Shown piece by piece: positions 1-22,832 of a stretch of 64,000 nucleotides of DNA. Source of the DNA: Anopheles merus (lineage: Eukaryota; Arthropoda; Insecta; Diptera; Culicidae); assembly GCF_017562075.2 (NCBI RefSeq), contig NC_054082.1:62520322-62584321 (forward strand). The letters are read 5' to 3'. The number at the start of each line of letters is the position of its first letter. Within the stretch, counting starts at the first letter, position 1. A model generated the notes under the pieces. The model saw only the letters and a list, made by a program, of their open reading frames with translations, ran no database searches and was not told where the DNA came from. The translations under genes were made by a program, and so were the position numbers.

Positions 1-432
1 GTTTACGTTTTTGTTGACATCAGGGGACATAGAATCCTCGATGATACGCCGCCGCTTTCTACCCGCAACGGGCCGAGGATCGGTATTGCAAAGCTGAGGT
101 ATGGGTGCATTTTGTAGTAGAGTAAATCCACTGCGCACCTCGGCGATAATCGGTTCAATAAGCTTCCCCACAGCCGCAACAGTTGAGGTGAGAGCAGCTT
201 GAAAACCGACCTGAGCCCCGATCTCTTTGACTGATCGGCAGCGCGGATTTTTCAGGATATTGGTGCACCCAGTGCAGCTCCAGTGCAGATCGATGTGAGT
301 CAGGACCGCATCAATCAGCTCGGAAGGCAGCCTGCAACAACCGCGGTGAAAAGTAGCCTCACAGTACGCACAGCCGACGATACAGTCGGCAGCATCCAGT
401 GGCACAGCACACGCGAAACCGATAGCCGCCAT
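1..432 (-). CDS. N-terminal part of PHD-finger ORF of a CR1-like non-LTR retrotransposon (runs off left edge)
   Basis: Reading the minus strand from an ATG at 432 gives 144 codons without a stop up to the window edge. The first 56 residues carry a PHD-like zinc-binding pattern: C8, C17, C21, C24, H29, C32, then W51-x-C53-x2-C56. The expected first Cys (position 5) is Gly. A basic run (GRKRRR) lies near residue 125. The layout matches, residue for residue in the spacing, the N-terminus of the better preserved ORF at 47785-48906, including a shared VGFQAAL segment. PHD fingers are known in ORF1 of CR1-group elements, where they may bind RNA, DNA or host chromatin; any role here is inferred. The rest of the element lies outside the window. 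Confidence 0.75.
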   Translation of the reverse strand, partial: MAAIGFACAVPLDAADCIVGCAYCEATFHRGCCRLPSELIDAVLTHIDLHWSCTGCTNILKNPRCRSVKEIGAQVGFQAALTSTVAAVGKLIEPIIAEVRSGFTLLQNAPIPQLCNTDPRPVAGRKRRRIIEDSMSPDVNKNVN

Positions 433-659
433 CGCGAAATTATGCGCGGTTTTGATCACACCACCGTTTACCCGGATTAAAAACGTTAATACACAGTCGT
501 GGGTCAATGAAATAACACATTAACGCGCAACAGTAACAGGAAGCAGTTTGGTAGTCAATTGAACGAGTATTAACTGGGTACGTTAGAAAATACACTTACA
601 TATTTTTGGAAAAACGCGGAGCACAGCGATATGCGACCGAGCAGTTAGACGTCAGACGT

Positions 660-755
660 CCAATTCCACTGAAAGCCAAACCCACAAGTGGTGCAGGCAG
701 GCCTTGACCGACAACGGTTGTTGAGCCAAAGAAGAAGAAGAAGAGATTCTTGGTA
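660..755 (+). repeat. SINE 3' half with (GAA)n tail
   Basis: The sequence matches the 3' half of the complete SINE at 13824-14033: CACTGAAAGCCAA, then GGCAGGCCTTGA and GGTTGTTG-GCCAAAG, ending in four AAG/GAA triplets. The 5' tRNA-like half is missing, so this is a truncated copy. Confidence 0.6.
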
Positions 756-756
756 C

Positions 757-850
757 ACGCATGACATAACAACATGCCCCTCGTGGGTTCAAACCTAAAA
801 TGGACCGTTCCTCCTTAGCAAGGACTGATTTTACGGCTGCGTGATACTTA
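757..850 (+). repeat. SINE 5' half fragment (tRNA-like B box)
   Basis: Directly after the tail of the preceding copy comes a piece like the SINE head: AACATGCCC, a B-box-like GGGTTCAAACC, then ATGGACCGT and AGGACTGA. The order (tail, then head) suggests a second, 3'-truncated copy inserted behind the first. Confidence 0.5.
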
Positions 851-860
851 AAGCGAAAGC

Positions 861-1332
861 TTGTATTGTCCATCTTTATTTTTCCCACGTTTATTTTTCA
901 CTATTTTTTGTGTGTATTAGGATCGATTTTTCCAATATTTATAATAAACTCATATGAAATATTTTTCTGCTTTGTTTCAAATTCAATAAATATTCTACTT
1001 CATGATTATTACTCCAAATCACCGTATAACTCACGTAGAATGTGCACTCTGCACTGTTTATCAACTGCTTCGTAGCAGTTGATAATTATATCGATCGATA
1101 TAGCCAATTTTTGCCGTTCGCGATACAAATTACCGACTTTTTTAACGACTGCTCGACTTTTTACCGACTATTGCTAAGGCAGCCATGACAATTGCTTCCA
1201 CCGTTTTATCGGTCGACAAATTTGCCGCTTCGCGATACCAATCCGCCATGTTTGTTATTATATTGGTCGATATATTTATCGAATGGTGGTTAACGTCGTT
1301 GGCGATAGGTCCCAACCTCCTTTAATGTTTCA
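861..1332. other. AT-rich non-coding stretch
   Basis: No coding signal was seen. Two related segments (around 1105-1135 and 1215-1250) share TTTGCCG-TTCGCGATAC, and ATCGAT-type palindromes lie near 1090 and 1270, suggesting an old duplicated repeat. Confidence 0.4.
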
Positions 1333-1432
1333 ATTTTGGTATACGCCACTTCAATCTGTCGTTTCGGTGGGCAGTCGCCACTTTGGGATAGAAGGAAATG
1401 CAATACGTCAAAATGTTCAATGATTGATGGTT
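1333..1432 (+). repeat. Left arm of a ~95 bp inverted repeat pair
   Basis: Its reverse complement recurs at 4404-4497 with few mismatches (shared cores GGTATAC-CCACTTCA, CAGTCGCCACT, GGGATAGAAGGAAATGC and CGTCAAAATGTT). The arms enclose about 3 kb that includes a piggyBac transposase remnant. They may be terminal or subterminal repeats of a DNA element; no target duplication was identified. Confidence 0.6.
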
Positions 1433-2404
1433 TGTTTTCCAATGTTGAACATTTGTCCCGGTGTGCTTAACCCTACCCTACCACTACCCTACCATTTGGC
1501 ATTGCCAATTGTTCACACAGTTGTTGAAGGAACATACGTCTCTTTTTTATGGACGTGTTATACTGTGGATTATTTTCTTTGTACAATATGAATGCAGCAT
1601 GCTACCTCTAACATATTGTTAAAAAAGCCAGTGGCCACCTATTGGTTTTTCTAATTGTGGTATATTCTGACAAATACTTGTCCATATTGTCGACACCGCC
1701 TTTCAATTTGTTGTAGTCGTCGATCATTTTAGCCTTAATCTTAGGTCCTGTTATTTCCATGTTCTACTGAGAAGAGGAAAAGAGGATAACGCACTTTTTT
1801 TGGTCGTATGAACAGGGTGGCACCTATCGCACCAAGTGCATTTTCAATTAATGGGATGTTTTGTATATTGTTCCCAACTTACCACAGGCCAGTAACATCA
1901 CCCCAATGTGCAAGGACAACGTTTTTCGTTTTCTCACATATGGTACGCAGTATATGTAATATTCTTCTCATTCGCACTGGTGCAATACTTACGTTCACCG
2001 ATATCGGTTATTGCACATTTCGGGTATGGTGTGCCTATTCGTTCCACCTTGTAGGGGAAAGCGGGGCAAAATGGGCATGTGGGGCAAAATGGGCATCCTC
2101 AATTTAAGCATTATTTCACTACAAAGATACTTTCCAATGCTTAAAATGTATTCATTAGAGTGTTCTATGAACACCATGTAAGTTTCATAACCATTGCATA
2201 ACAAATAACCAATAAAAATGCAAAATAAGGTTTAGTAGCATATTGATGTAATTTTTGCCACTTAGAAAATAAGCTTAAACCAGTGTCACAGAGGTGCCTG
2301 AGAGTTTTACATGGTATATTTTTTTAAAGTCATGATATTTCTATACAATGTTTCTGAAGAAAGCAAGGCAATTGAATGCGTATTTTTACTAAAATAACAA
2401 AAAA
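1433..2404. other. AT-rich non-coding stretch inside the inverted repeat
   Basis: No convincing gene. Around 2062-2098 a 17-18 bp unit (GGGGCAAAATGGGCATGT) is present twice in tandem. A TTAACCC sequence near 1469 resembles a piggyBac-type end but has no visible partner. Confidence 0.35.
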
Positions 2405-3398
2405 TACAAAAATGCTTCACGTGGGGCAAAAGGCAGATGCTTTTGACATACAGCGCTTGGTGCCTGTATATATTTGGCCTTCTAGAGGGTGCGATAAGGA
2501 GTCACAAACCCACCAAACTTTTATTCCGTATTTAGCAGGTTTAGACGGCATGTACTGCGTAAAACCTGTGTCTCCACGAAAGGCTAAGAGCTGCTCATCT
2601 ACGGTGACATTTGTTCCAGGCACATAAAATGATTTTAAATTAGCGTTGAGCATTTGAAAAACATCAGATATGATAGCTGCTCCGTCGTCTTCCGCTGCTG
2701 TCGCGTCTGACCATTATCGAAACGGATAAACCGACTGATCGACCACAATCGCTGGATGCTCATTGAAGCCCGAAACATTGGATGGGAAGATGTTTTCCAC
2801 AACTCTGTAACTGGCATGTAGTTTGAGTGCGAAACATCAGCTAAGAGAAGCAACCCAATGTATGCATCAAATTCTGAGCTTGTCAGAGGCTTCCAATCTC
2901 TTGAATGCACCCGATCACTTTCATTCGAATTTTGGAAGCATAGAATTGCTTTCCTATTCGTTTCTCTAATAATCAAATCACACATTTCTTCTGTCAGCAG
3001 TTGAATGTATGAACTATGCTTAATCCTTTTTTTTGTTGGACCTGTGTTTTTTTTTATCTGAGTATATTGTGTGCTAAGATTTTGTGCGTGTTTCCCGGAC
3101 GCTCGCTGGACCAAACAGTGCCATTATTCTTCCGCAGTATACTCGTCCAGCCACTCGTCACAGAATGCTTGTCACCTGAATCTATTTGATTGTATTCTGG
3201 GACCTGTTGTTCTTCTGCGTCAGAATCATTCAGAGCCCCATTTACTAAACAAACATATTGGTACTCGCCAGTGGATGGATAAAGTAAAACTTCTTCGTCG
3301 CTTTCATCTTCGGCCATTTCCTTGCAGTCTCTGTTGATTATATATCTCTCTTTCCTCAAGGCTGAGATCAGCCAGTTCTTCAATTGAAAGCCAGTCAC
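2405..3398 (-). pseudogene. piggyBac-like transposase, broken and 3'-truncated
   Basis: Three minus-strand frames together read as a piggyBac (DDE_Tnp_1_7 type) transposase. An acidic N-terminus (3398 to about 3054) is followed by a frame with TSSEFDAYIGLLLLADV and ISRFIRFDN, then a frame with YVPGTNVTVDEQLLAFRG and PSKPAKYGIKVWWVCDS. The Asp in TVDEQ and the Asp in WVCDS correspond to the first two catalytic aspartates of the family; the part that would carry the third is missing. At least two frameshifts separate the pieces. Family members are usually about 550-600 residues, and roughly 320 are represented here, so the copy is dead. It sits between the inverted arms at 1333-1432 and 4404-4497, but whether those are its own ends is unproven. 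Confidence 0.85.
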
Positions 3399-3412
3399 TA
3401 CTTTCCATAATG

Positions 3413-4403
3413 GCTAATGAAATATAAATGTGATTCACAGTTTACAGAAATGCTGAAATGAAGAACAGAAATGCTCCTTTGGGTTCTTGCGGACAATGTG
3501 AATCAACAAAAAACGGGGCGTACTAAAGTTTCCGCGAAACTAAAAAGATTTGACAGAGAGCTTGACCGATCGTTTCTACTTCTCCTGTGATTTCTCATGT
3601 ACATATCTCATTGAAAATTCATAAATTAAACTTCTTTTAAATTCAAAAAATACTGTGATATACCCATTTTTATACCCAACATAAAGGTTATACATCTTAC
3701 ATTAAACTTCGCGATTTCCTGGCTATTACAAATTTTAATAAATATCACGTCATAAAATAATTTCACACTTCGAACGATATAACCATAATATATAATAGCA
3801 AGAACTGAAATTTAATAACAAACATGCTAATTTGCACGAAAAATAATAAATTAGTTCCGTAACACCTGCAGTATTACAGATTTGTTACTAATACAAAAGT
3901 GAGTGATCATTAGTTTAAGGATAAAAAATAAGAAGAATTTTTAAAATTCTATCAAATGAACAAAGGCAAAGAATAATAATGTATACGCTTTCTCTTCAAA
4001 TTTCATGCAAATCCTACAACTAGAACAGAAGTTTTTAAAGTTTTAGCATAAATTTTTTTCATTCCCTATAGGAAATGTATGGGATACCCGGGTATGTCGG
4101 TCGTAGAGGTAAGGCAACAAAAAGTATATCGAAGAAAAACATATTTCGAGTGTTTTGAATTTGTTTTGCACGAAAAATAAAAGAATAAAAAAATCTAAAG
4201 ATACATGAAAATTTTTTGTCGCTGCGACTTCTCTGTAAAAAGTTATAAAAGATTTAAAATCTAAATCATACACGGGTATCCGGTTGTAGAATCAACAATT
4301 ATACAACAACAATTATAAAATTCATTAAAAAAATTAAAACTATTGATAGTTTTGTTAATTTGATGATTTCTATACTGTATTCGTTGGGATGATTTAAAAA
4401 ATA
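3413..4403. other. AT-rich non-coding stretch
   Basis: Long A/T runs with no recognisable domain, no tRNA and no clear repeat partner inside the window. Confidence 0.4.
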
Positions 4404-4497
4404 TCCATCACTAAACATTTTGACGTATTGCATTTCCTTCTATCCCATAGTGGCGACTGACCACCAAAATGACAGACTGAAGTGGTGTATACCAAAA
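4404..4497 (-). repeat. Right arm of the inverted repeat pair
   Basis: Reverse complement of 1333-1432 (see that entry). Similarity fades on both sides of this block. Confidence 0.6.
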
Positions 4498-4645
4498 TTA
4501 AAAAATAGTGTTACGATTTTGAATACAAAACTTTGGTTTTGATCTGGCTTTCCAGACTTGAAATCGCCCGTGCAGCCTTCAGAATTTGTTTAACGTGGTT
4601 GAAATCTTCATTTCCAACATTGAAGTGGCTTGGAAAACCCTGTAT

Positions 4646-4690
4646 ATGGGTTTGTTCGTGTTGGATGTCGTGTTCGATTGCTGCTATGGG
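4646..4690. repeat. Single MITE arm related to 6205-6243
   Basis: The segment with TTGTTCGTGTTGGATG and TCGTGTTCGATTG resembles the right arm of the palindromic MITE at 6082-6243, without a second arm nearby. Confidence 0.4.
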
Positions 4691-4739
4691 TTCCAGTGTA
4701 ATGAGTTCGGAAGATAGTTACGGTTGCCATGTAATGTGA

Positions 4740-5998
4740 AGATCGCACATACGGTACATCGATCAACGTCGCGGTTGGTCAGTGTTTCGCTGACATATAT
4801 CGAGGTAGAATAATACTTTGTTCGAAGCTTTCGAACTTTGTTTGTTCTTTTCAACACCAGATCGTCCAGGCCATCATAGAAACCCAGAATTGGTTTCCTT
4901 TACTGGAAACGTTGGAGTTTAGAGGCCTAAGCTTGGGTAGGACTCATAACTCAACTTTTTAAATGAGAAGTCGACATATATTGGATGGGCATAGTCCCAT
5001 CCTGACAGTCCGAACGAATCTGACTTGCCATGATCGGAGTTGGTTTTATTTATACTCAAAGGAACTTAAGGGTTTCGCACATTTGTTTCTGGGTTGTATG
5101 TTGGAATGTTATTGTTTTCTTTCAGCTAGTTACGTTTGTCTTTTGTTGATAAGAATGATGGTTCTTGTCACTAAGGCCCGCGTCTGTGCTCCATCAGATG
5201 CGATTGTCAGAATGATTTAACCATATCGGGTAAAAATCGATATTTTTTCACGTTAAATTGTTTCGAGCGCAGTTTTGCGTGTAATTGGACTACTAAATAA
5301 TTTTATAAATAAAGCAAAATAAATGTAGAGAAAGTAATTTCGTAATTGCTGCAAAACAGGTGTGTGCGGGTTAGTATGCAATATGCTATAAAAAAGCGTA
5401 AAAATGCTTTGAACTGTTTTGAGCCCAACTGGAAATGATTTTACAGTTGTAATTTAACAATATAATCACTTCAGAACCTATAAATAATACGCATTATACG
5501 CATTACGCAACTGTTTGTTGATGTTTTTCTTTGTAAAATGTGTTGACACATCCATGCAGAACGCAGCGAACAGATACCAGCGTGCGTCACGCAATGCGTT
5601 AAGATACGCTGCGTCGGAACAAGTACCAAGCCCTAAGTGCCTGTGTGGGTTTAATGCATATACTGTTCCTGGTTTGTGTTATAATGCATAAACTGTTCCT
5701 GCTTATGTTGTACGTTTTGGTTAGTTCTGATAAGTGTGTCACAATTGTTTTCAAATGAACGGTGTGTCCTGAATTCTTCCGGGTGTGTATGGTGTTCCGT
5801 GAAAGTCCCTACGTTGTGATATTTTTTACTTTTTTAACACGAAATAATTTACGTTTGTTCTTTGTTGGAAATAAACCCAACTAACAAAATCGTCATGCTT
5901 TCTCATTCTACCCAATTGATCAGTCAACCAGAGAGAGGAGAGGATTGATCTATTCCCATCTTCTTTGCACCGCTAACCTTTGTGATCGTGTTGCGGTG
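4740..5998. other. Non-coding stretch without recognised features
   Basis: AT-rich. Open frames here are short and lack domain-like sequence. No splice-linked exon of the downstream Nup160 gene was found. Confidence 0.35.
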
Positions 5999-5999
5999 A

Positions 6000-6533
6000 T
6001 AGGTAGGTGGTCCCCGAGATACACAGTTAATGGGGACCGAAACGGCCGCAGAATAACGTGTATCTTGAATTTTCGTGTAAGGCTGTGCTTTGGCACCAAT
6101 CGAACACAACATCCGACTCGAACAAACCCATATAATCATATGGAGGTGCACTGTCAGACACAAACAAACAAACAAGACAAACATGTCAAATCCCATACAT
6201 GTTTCATGTTCGATGTCGTGTTCGATTGGTGCTAGAGCGCCGGGTAAGTGGAATCTCCTGATTTCCAACCAAAATATCCCTAATTTTCGTGTATATTTGC
6301 AAATGAAGATTGGTTTTAGCCACTTAAATAATTATTTGATATTATTCTGGCTGAATATAAAAAAAAACCTATCGAAATGGTTTTTATCGTTCGATCAAAA
6401 GGGAGATTATTTGGCAATTTACGATTGATGAGTGAAATCAGTACAATTTGCTCAAAGAATTGTCAACTTTAGAAAACCGCGAATCTCCAAATCCGCGTAT
6501 AGGAAGCACCATGTATCTCGGGGACTACCTGTA
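6000..6533. mobile_element. MITE, Tc1/mariner-like ends (GGTCCCCGAGATAC), interrupted by another MITE
   Basis: The left end reads TAGGTGGTCCCCGAGATACAC and the right end, reverse complemented, reads CAGGTAGTCCCCGAGATAC. Both are bordered by TA, as expected for a Tc1/mariner-type target. No transposase frame lies between them. A smaller palindromic MITE sits at 6082-6243. A related right end is at 7130-7222. Confidence 0.6.
6082..6243. mobile_element. Palindromic ~160 bp MITE nested in the preceding one
   Basis: Inverted arms share AGCACCAATCGAACAC/GGCACCAATCGAACAC plus an ACATC extension, at both ends of a ~160 bp segment. GTAAG flanks it on each side (6077-6081 and 6244-6248), a possible 5 bp target duplication. 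It interrupts the surrounding Tc1/mariner-like MITE, so it is younger. Confidence 0.55.
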
Positions 6534-6575
6534 ACGTATATTTTCACCACAATTAAAAAAAAAAATTTCTGTATA

Positions 6576-6961
6576 CAGTGGAGCGCCGTTTATCCGGGCT
6601 TCTCGGGACTTGACCTCGCCCGGATATGCGAATAACACGGATAATGAGTCAAATGATATGTTTTATCACAAATTCCTGATTATGTTTTGGAAAATATTCT
6701 TATTTTTTTATAAAAATCGAAAATGTTTTTTTTTTATAAAAATAACCCAGTTTTTATTAACTTCATGTTTTTCCAATGAGAATATTTGTAATTTGCCATG
6801 AATTATAGAGTTATTTGTCATGACAATGTGCTTTTATAACCGTTTTTTTCAAATATCCTCTTCATAACGCAATGTCACCTTTGTATTGAACTGTCATTTC
6901 TCAACAGCACGGATAAACGGGAAGCCGGATAAAAGGGAACCCGGATAGAAGGATGTGTGAG
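6576..6961. mobile_element. pogo-like MITE with decayed right end
   Basis: The left end CAGTGGAGCGCCGTTTATCCG follows TA. Internal motifs (CACGGATAATGAGTCAAA, ATTGAACTGTCATTT and CAACAGCACGGATAAACGG) match the complete copy at 19171-19520 in order. The last ~15 bp of the right end have diverged, though the spacing to a TA dinucleotide is kept. CAGTRGA...TTATCCG ends with TA targets are typical of pogo/Tigger-like elements. Confidence 0.7.
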
Positions 6962-7129
6962 GTATACACTTATTCGAATTCTATATTTCTACAAAATGCA
7001 AAATCAATTCCCTTCTGGTTGATTTTTTTAATTCTTTAAGAAGGTTTTAAATTGCTATATGCAGTCTTAATTATATCTAAAAATTACTAAAAGTTATCAC
7101 CTGAAGTAAACTTACAGGAAAATAAGTGA

Positions 7130-7222
7130 TATTTTGACGAAAAACTGTGAAATCTGACTTAAGCGGAAGTTCGAGATAAGCGGTTTTTCGCGATCGTTAT
7201 CGGTCCCGATTAACCGTGTATC
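7130..7222 (-). mobile_element. Right-end fragment of a Tc1/mariner-like MITE
   Basis: Reads CAGGCGGTCTCCGAGATACACGGTTAATCGGGACCG on the minus strand, followed by TA. It resembles the ends at 6000 and 6533. The matching left end was not located. Confidence 0.45.
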
Positions 7223-7229
7223 TCGGAGA

Positions 7230-7541
7230 CCGCCTGTATACAACAAAAATCCTGCTTTTTGTATGGAAGTTAGAATCAAATTAAGTATGGAAGTTAGAAT
7301 CAATGCAATCAAATTAAGTTCAGTGTTACATCTGAAAATGTTGTACGTCTTAAAACCTATTATCATACCACCATAAGGTGTGTTAGATAGTTAGAAATTT
7401 GCAATTAAGTTCAGTTTAAACCTAACCTATCATCATACCTCCATAAGGGGTGTGCAAAATTTCGTTGAAAATGATCCAGCAGTTTCCGAGGTTGCTAGCA
7501 ACGAACACCGTGACACGAAATTTATATATTAACTAACTGAC
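7230..7541 (+). repeat. RTE-3'-end-like dispersed repeat, copy 1
   Basis: Shares CCTGCTTTTTGTATGG, CTTAAAACCTATT-TCATACCA, GTTGAAAATGATCCAGC and AACACCGTGACACGA with a second direct copy at 7742-7968. The order and the ending resemble the 3' untranslated ends seen in insect RTE-type retroelements. That assignment is inferred. Confidence 0.5.
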
Positions 7542-7597
7542 CCGAGGTTGCTAGCAACGAACACCGTGACACGAAATTTATATATTAACTAACTGAC
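7486..7597. repeat. 56 bp tandem duplication
   Basis: The unit beginning CCGAGGTTGCTAGCAACG and ending TTAACTAACTGAC is repeated perfectly twice (7486-7541 and 7542-7597) by eye, a recent duplication at the end of the first RTE-like repeat copy. Confidence 0.85.
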
Positions 7598-7741
7598 CCG
7601 ACAAACTGAGTTATTCCGAAAAAACTAAAATATTCCATTATTGCTCTTTTACTTGGGATATTTGTATCGTGCCCGTATCCCCTCAGGATCCGATCATCGA
7701 GTGTAAACCGCCAGCCACCTTACACCAAGTGTCAAAGTGCT

Positions 7742-7968
7742 GCATACAACACAACAACAATCCTGCTTTTTGTATGGGAGTAGACAATCATTATTAAATT
7801 AATTTTAGTGTAATATTTGGATGATTTTTATATCTTAAAACCTATTCTCATACCATCATAAGGTGTGTGCAAAGTTTCGTTGAAAATGATCCAGCCGTTT
7901 CGGAGGTTGCTCGCAACAAACACCGTGACACGAGATTTTTATATATATAGAAGATATATAGAGAAACT
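7742..7968 (+). repeat. RTE-3'-end-like dispersed repeat, copy 2
   Basis: Second direct copy of the repeat at 7230-7541. It ends in GACACGAGATTTTTATATATATAG followed by AT-rich microsatellite, like a retroelement tail. Confidence 0.5.
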
Positions 7969-8226
7969 TAAATAATTTGAGCGACATCACTTCTCCTTGT
8001 GGCAAGCCATCTAATTACAGAATCTGTATTATCTTGTTGTAAAGAACGTGGTCAATTGTTCTATTTTTAAGGAACTCATTTACCCGCGGTATTATTTGGA
8101 TTGGATGTTAGTCTATATCATTTTCTCAATGAGGATGTATGTTTTTATTTTGTTGTACGCTTTCTCCAAATCTAAGAAAGTTACTACACATTCCGTACCC
8201 AGTCGTTTCTGAAGAAGGATGAAATT
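7966..8226 (-). pseudogene. Decayed non-LTR reverse transcriptase fragment
   Basis: Minus-strand translation, allowing stops and shifts, shows VVTFLDLEKAYNKI followed by LIEKM and, further on, LDGLPQGEVMSLKLFK. These correspond to the RT blocks FLDxxKAFDxV and GxPQGSxLSPxLFN of Jockey/I-type non-LTR elements. The pieces are in the right order and spacing but carry several stops. Too short to assign a family. Confidence 0.55.
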
Positions 8227-8229
8227 TGT

Positions 8230-9116
8230 GAAAAAATGCAATGTTTTTTTTCTTCTCAAACCGAAACAAGTTTTGGGATACAGTTTCTCGATTCTATGTG
8301 TTAGTGTGTTTTATCGACAACAGCCGAGTTCTAGGTGTCTATTGTAGTGAGGTATATGTGATATTGGATATGGATATGTCATGGGATATGTTTCTTATGC
8401 CATTTTCGTCCCTACTACACAGAATATAATGTTTTACTGAGCTTTAGTAAAATTTTACTGGAGTGTTTTGTTTTCACTGGAGTGTAAAAAAATTTTTATT
8501 GAATCATTCAGTAGTGTTCGGTGCTCACCTAAATGACAGCTCGTTTACTGAAATCACAGTAAAGCCTTTTCTTATGTTACTGATTATTTATAAGTAATTA
8601 GCAGCGATTGAAAAGTGACGAAATATGTCGTTTAAATTGATTTTTTCAAGGAATCGATTCCGGCACCCAACTCTGAGACGGTCTTGGGAAGAATCTTACG
8701 TTCTTCCGCTAGTACACACGCTGCCTTAACGAATCATGTATTAATAAGAATACTTTTATTTTGGGTTGTAAGTATCCGCTAAATATTTTTCTATTTGTCT
8801 ATTCGCGTCTATATATCATATAACGGCGACATACGGCAAGTAAGCTAGTGCGACTGTTGCTATCAAATACGCACACATTTATCGCACACATACACATATA
8901 ATCGTATCAAGGGTGTTGTCGATTTTAATCTGTTAAATTTGGATGGGACTCAGGGTTTCGGTTTGTATGACTTCGGCTGAATTTGATTGGTTGTCTTTTT
9001 TATGCTTTATTTTGGATACGACCTTTCATGACTAGTTCGGTATGAGTGCAGTATCATTACTAGGCCCAATATGCTTTTAAGTAATATTAATAATTAAGTT
9101 TTTTTTTTTATTCCAG
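8230..9116. other. Non-coding stretch upstream of the first visible Nup160 exon
   Basis: AT-rich. Several TTTACTG/CAGTAAA motifs in both orientations occur at 8430-8580. It ends in a pyrimidine tract and acceptor AG at 9115-9116. No upstream Nup160 exon could be recognised here. Confidence 0.4.
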
Positions 9117-21887
<12,771 letters not shown>

Positions 21888-21939
21888 TGCACATACACAT
21901 AAATGTGCTTCGTATTTAGTAAAAAATAGAAAATTTTCT

Positions 21940-21949
21940 AATAAATAAA
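21940..21949 (+). terminator. Probable polyadenylation signals of Nup160
   Basis: Two overlapping AATAAA hexamers start about 53 bp after the Nup160 stop codon (21885-21887). Confidence 0.6.
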
Positions 21950-22770
21950 ATATCTTGCAACAGTTCTCCAACACATAATTTATTTGCGTGTATTTGGTGT
22001 ATGGTACTAAAAACATGCATTATCCTCTGTTTGGGTTAGGCTGACCAGATGAAGTTGATGAAAAAACAGAACACATAGAAAAACAAAAATGGGCCATTGA
22101 ACGTTTTTAAGAATGTTTACTCTAGTTTTCAAAATTATACAAACAATTGATCGAACAATAAATCGGATCGACAATAAATAAATAAATCGGACAATAAATA
22201 AATATCGGATGAACAATAAATAAATAAATAATTATAGCTTTATTTCGACGTTGAGAATGTGTATGTTGACGCTTATTTCATATGTTGTACGCGTATTTTT
22301 CCATACTACGACTATTACGCAGTAATGGGTGATTTTTAAATTTCCTCATAGATCTTAAGATGCTTAATTCTATGGTTATATGGTTTCCCTACTTACTTTC
22401 GCATGTAAACGTTGTTCACCGCCTGCAAGATGTTAATCCACATCAAGCTGATATTTCATTTCCATCATCATAATTTTTAATTTCCTCAGTATGATTTTCA
22501 ACACGACTCAAGCTGGATCCAACGATGTAGTTTGACAGTTCTATGTTATGTGTTGAAACTTTTGTTGAAACAGAAATTTCATATCGTCTAGCGCACATAA
22601 CTTATAGCCTGCACATATTAACAAACCGTTTTTTCCCTATCGTAGCAATAAAAAAAAAGAATTATAATACCAAATGTAAACATTTTTACTTAGTACAAAA
22701 ATAAAGTGATTAGGTGCAAAGAAGAAGAAAGCAAGGCGTAACCCAAGCTCCCGACTACGCTGGTTTTCGC
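21950..22770. other. Intergenic AT-rich stretch
   Basis: No gene seen. (AATAAAT)n-rich microsatellite lies around 22155-22230. Confidence 0.4.
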
Positions 22771-22818
22771 TGGTCTTTTCGGGTATAATTCGTTAACGAA
22801 TTATCCCCGAAAAGACCA
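22771..22818. repeat. 48 bp near-perfect palindrome
   Basis: Arms of 24 bp with one mismatch, centred on CGTT|AACG at 22794/22795. Outer part GGTCTTTTCGGG, returning as CCCGAAAAGACC. It would form a strong hairpin or cruciform. Confidence 0.85.
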
Positions 22819-22832
22819 ACGAAATACAGATC

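Noticed and set aside
866..1075. 69-codon hydrophobic frame as a small membrane protein
   Set aside because: AT-rich DNA gives Phe/Ile-rich frames by chance; no promoter, homology or context supports it.
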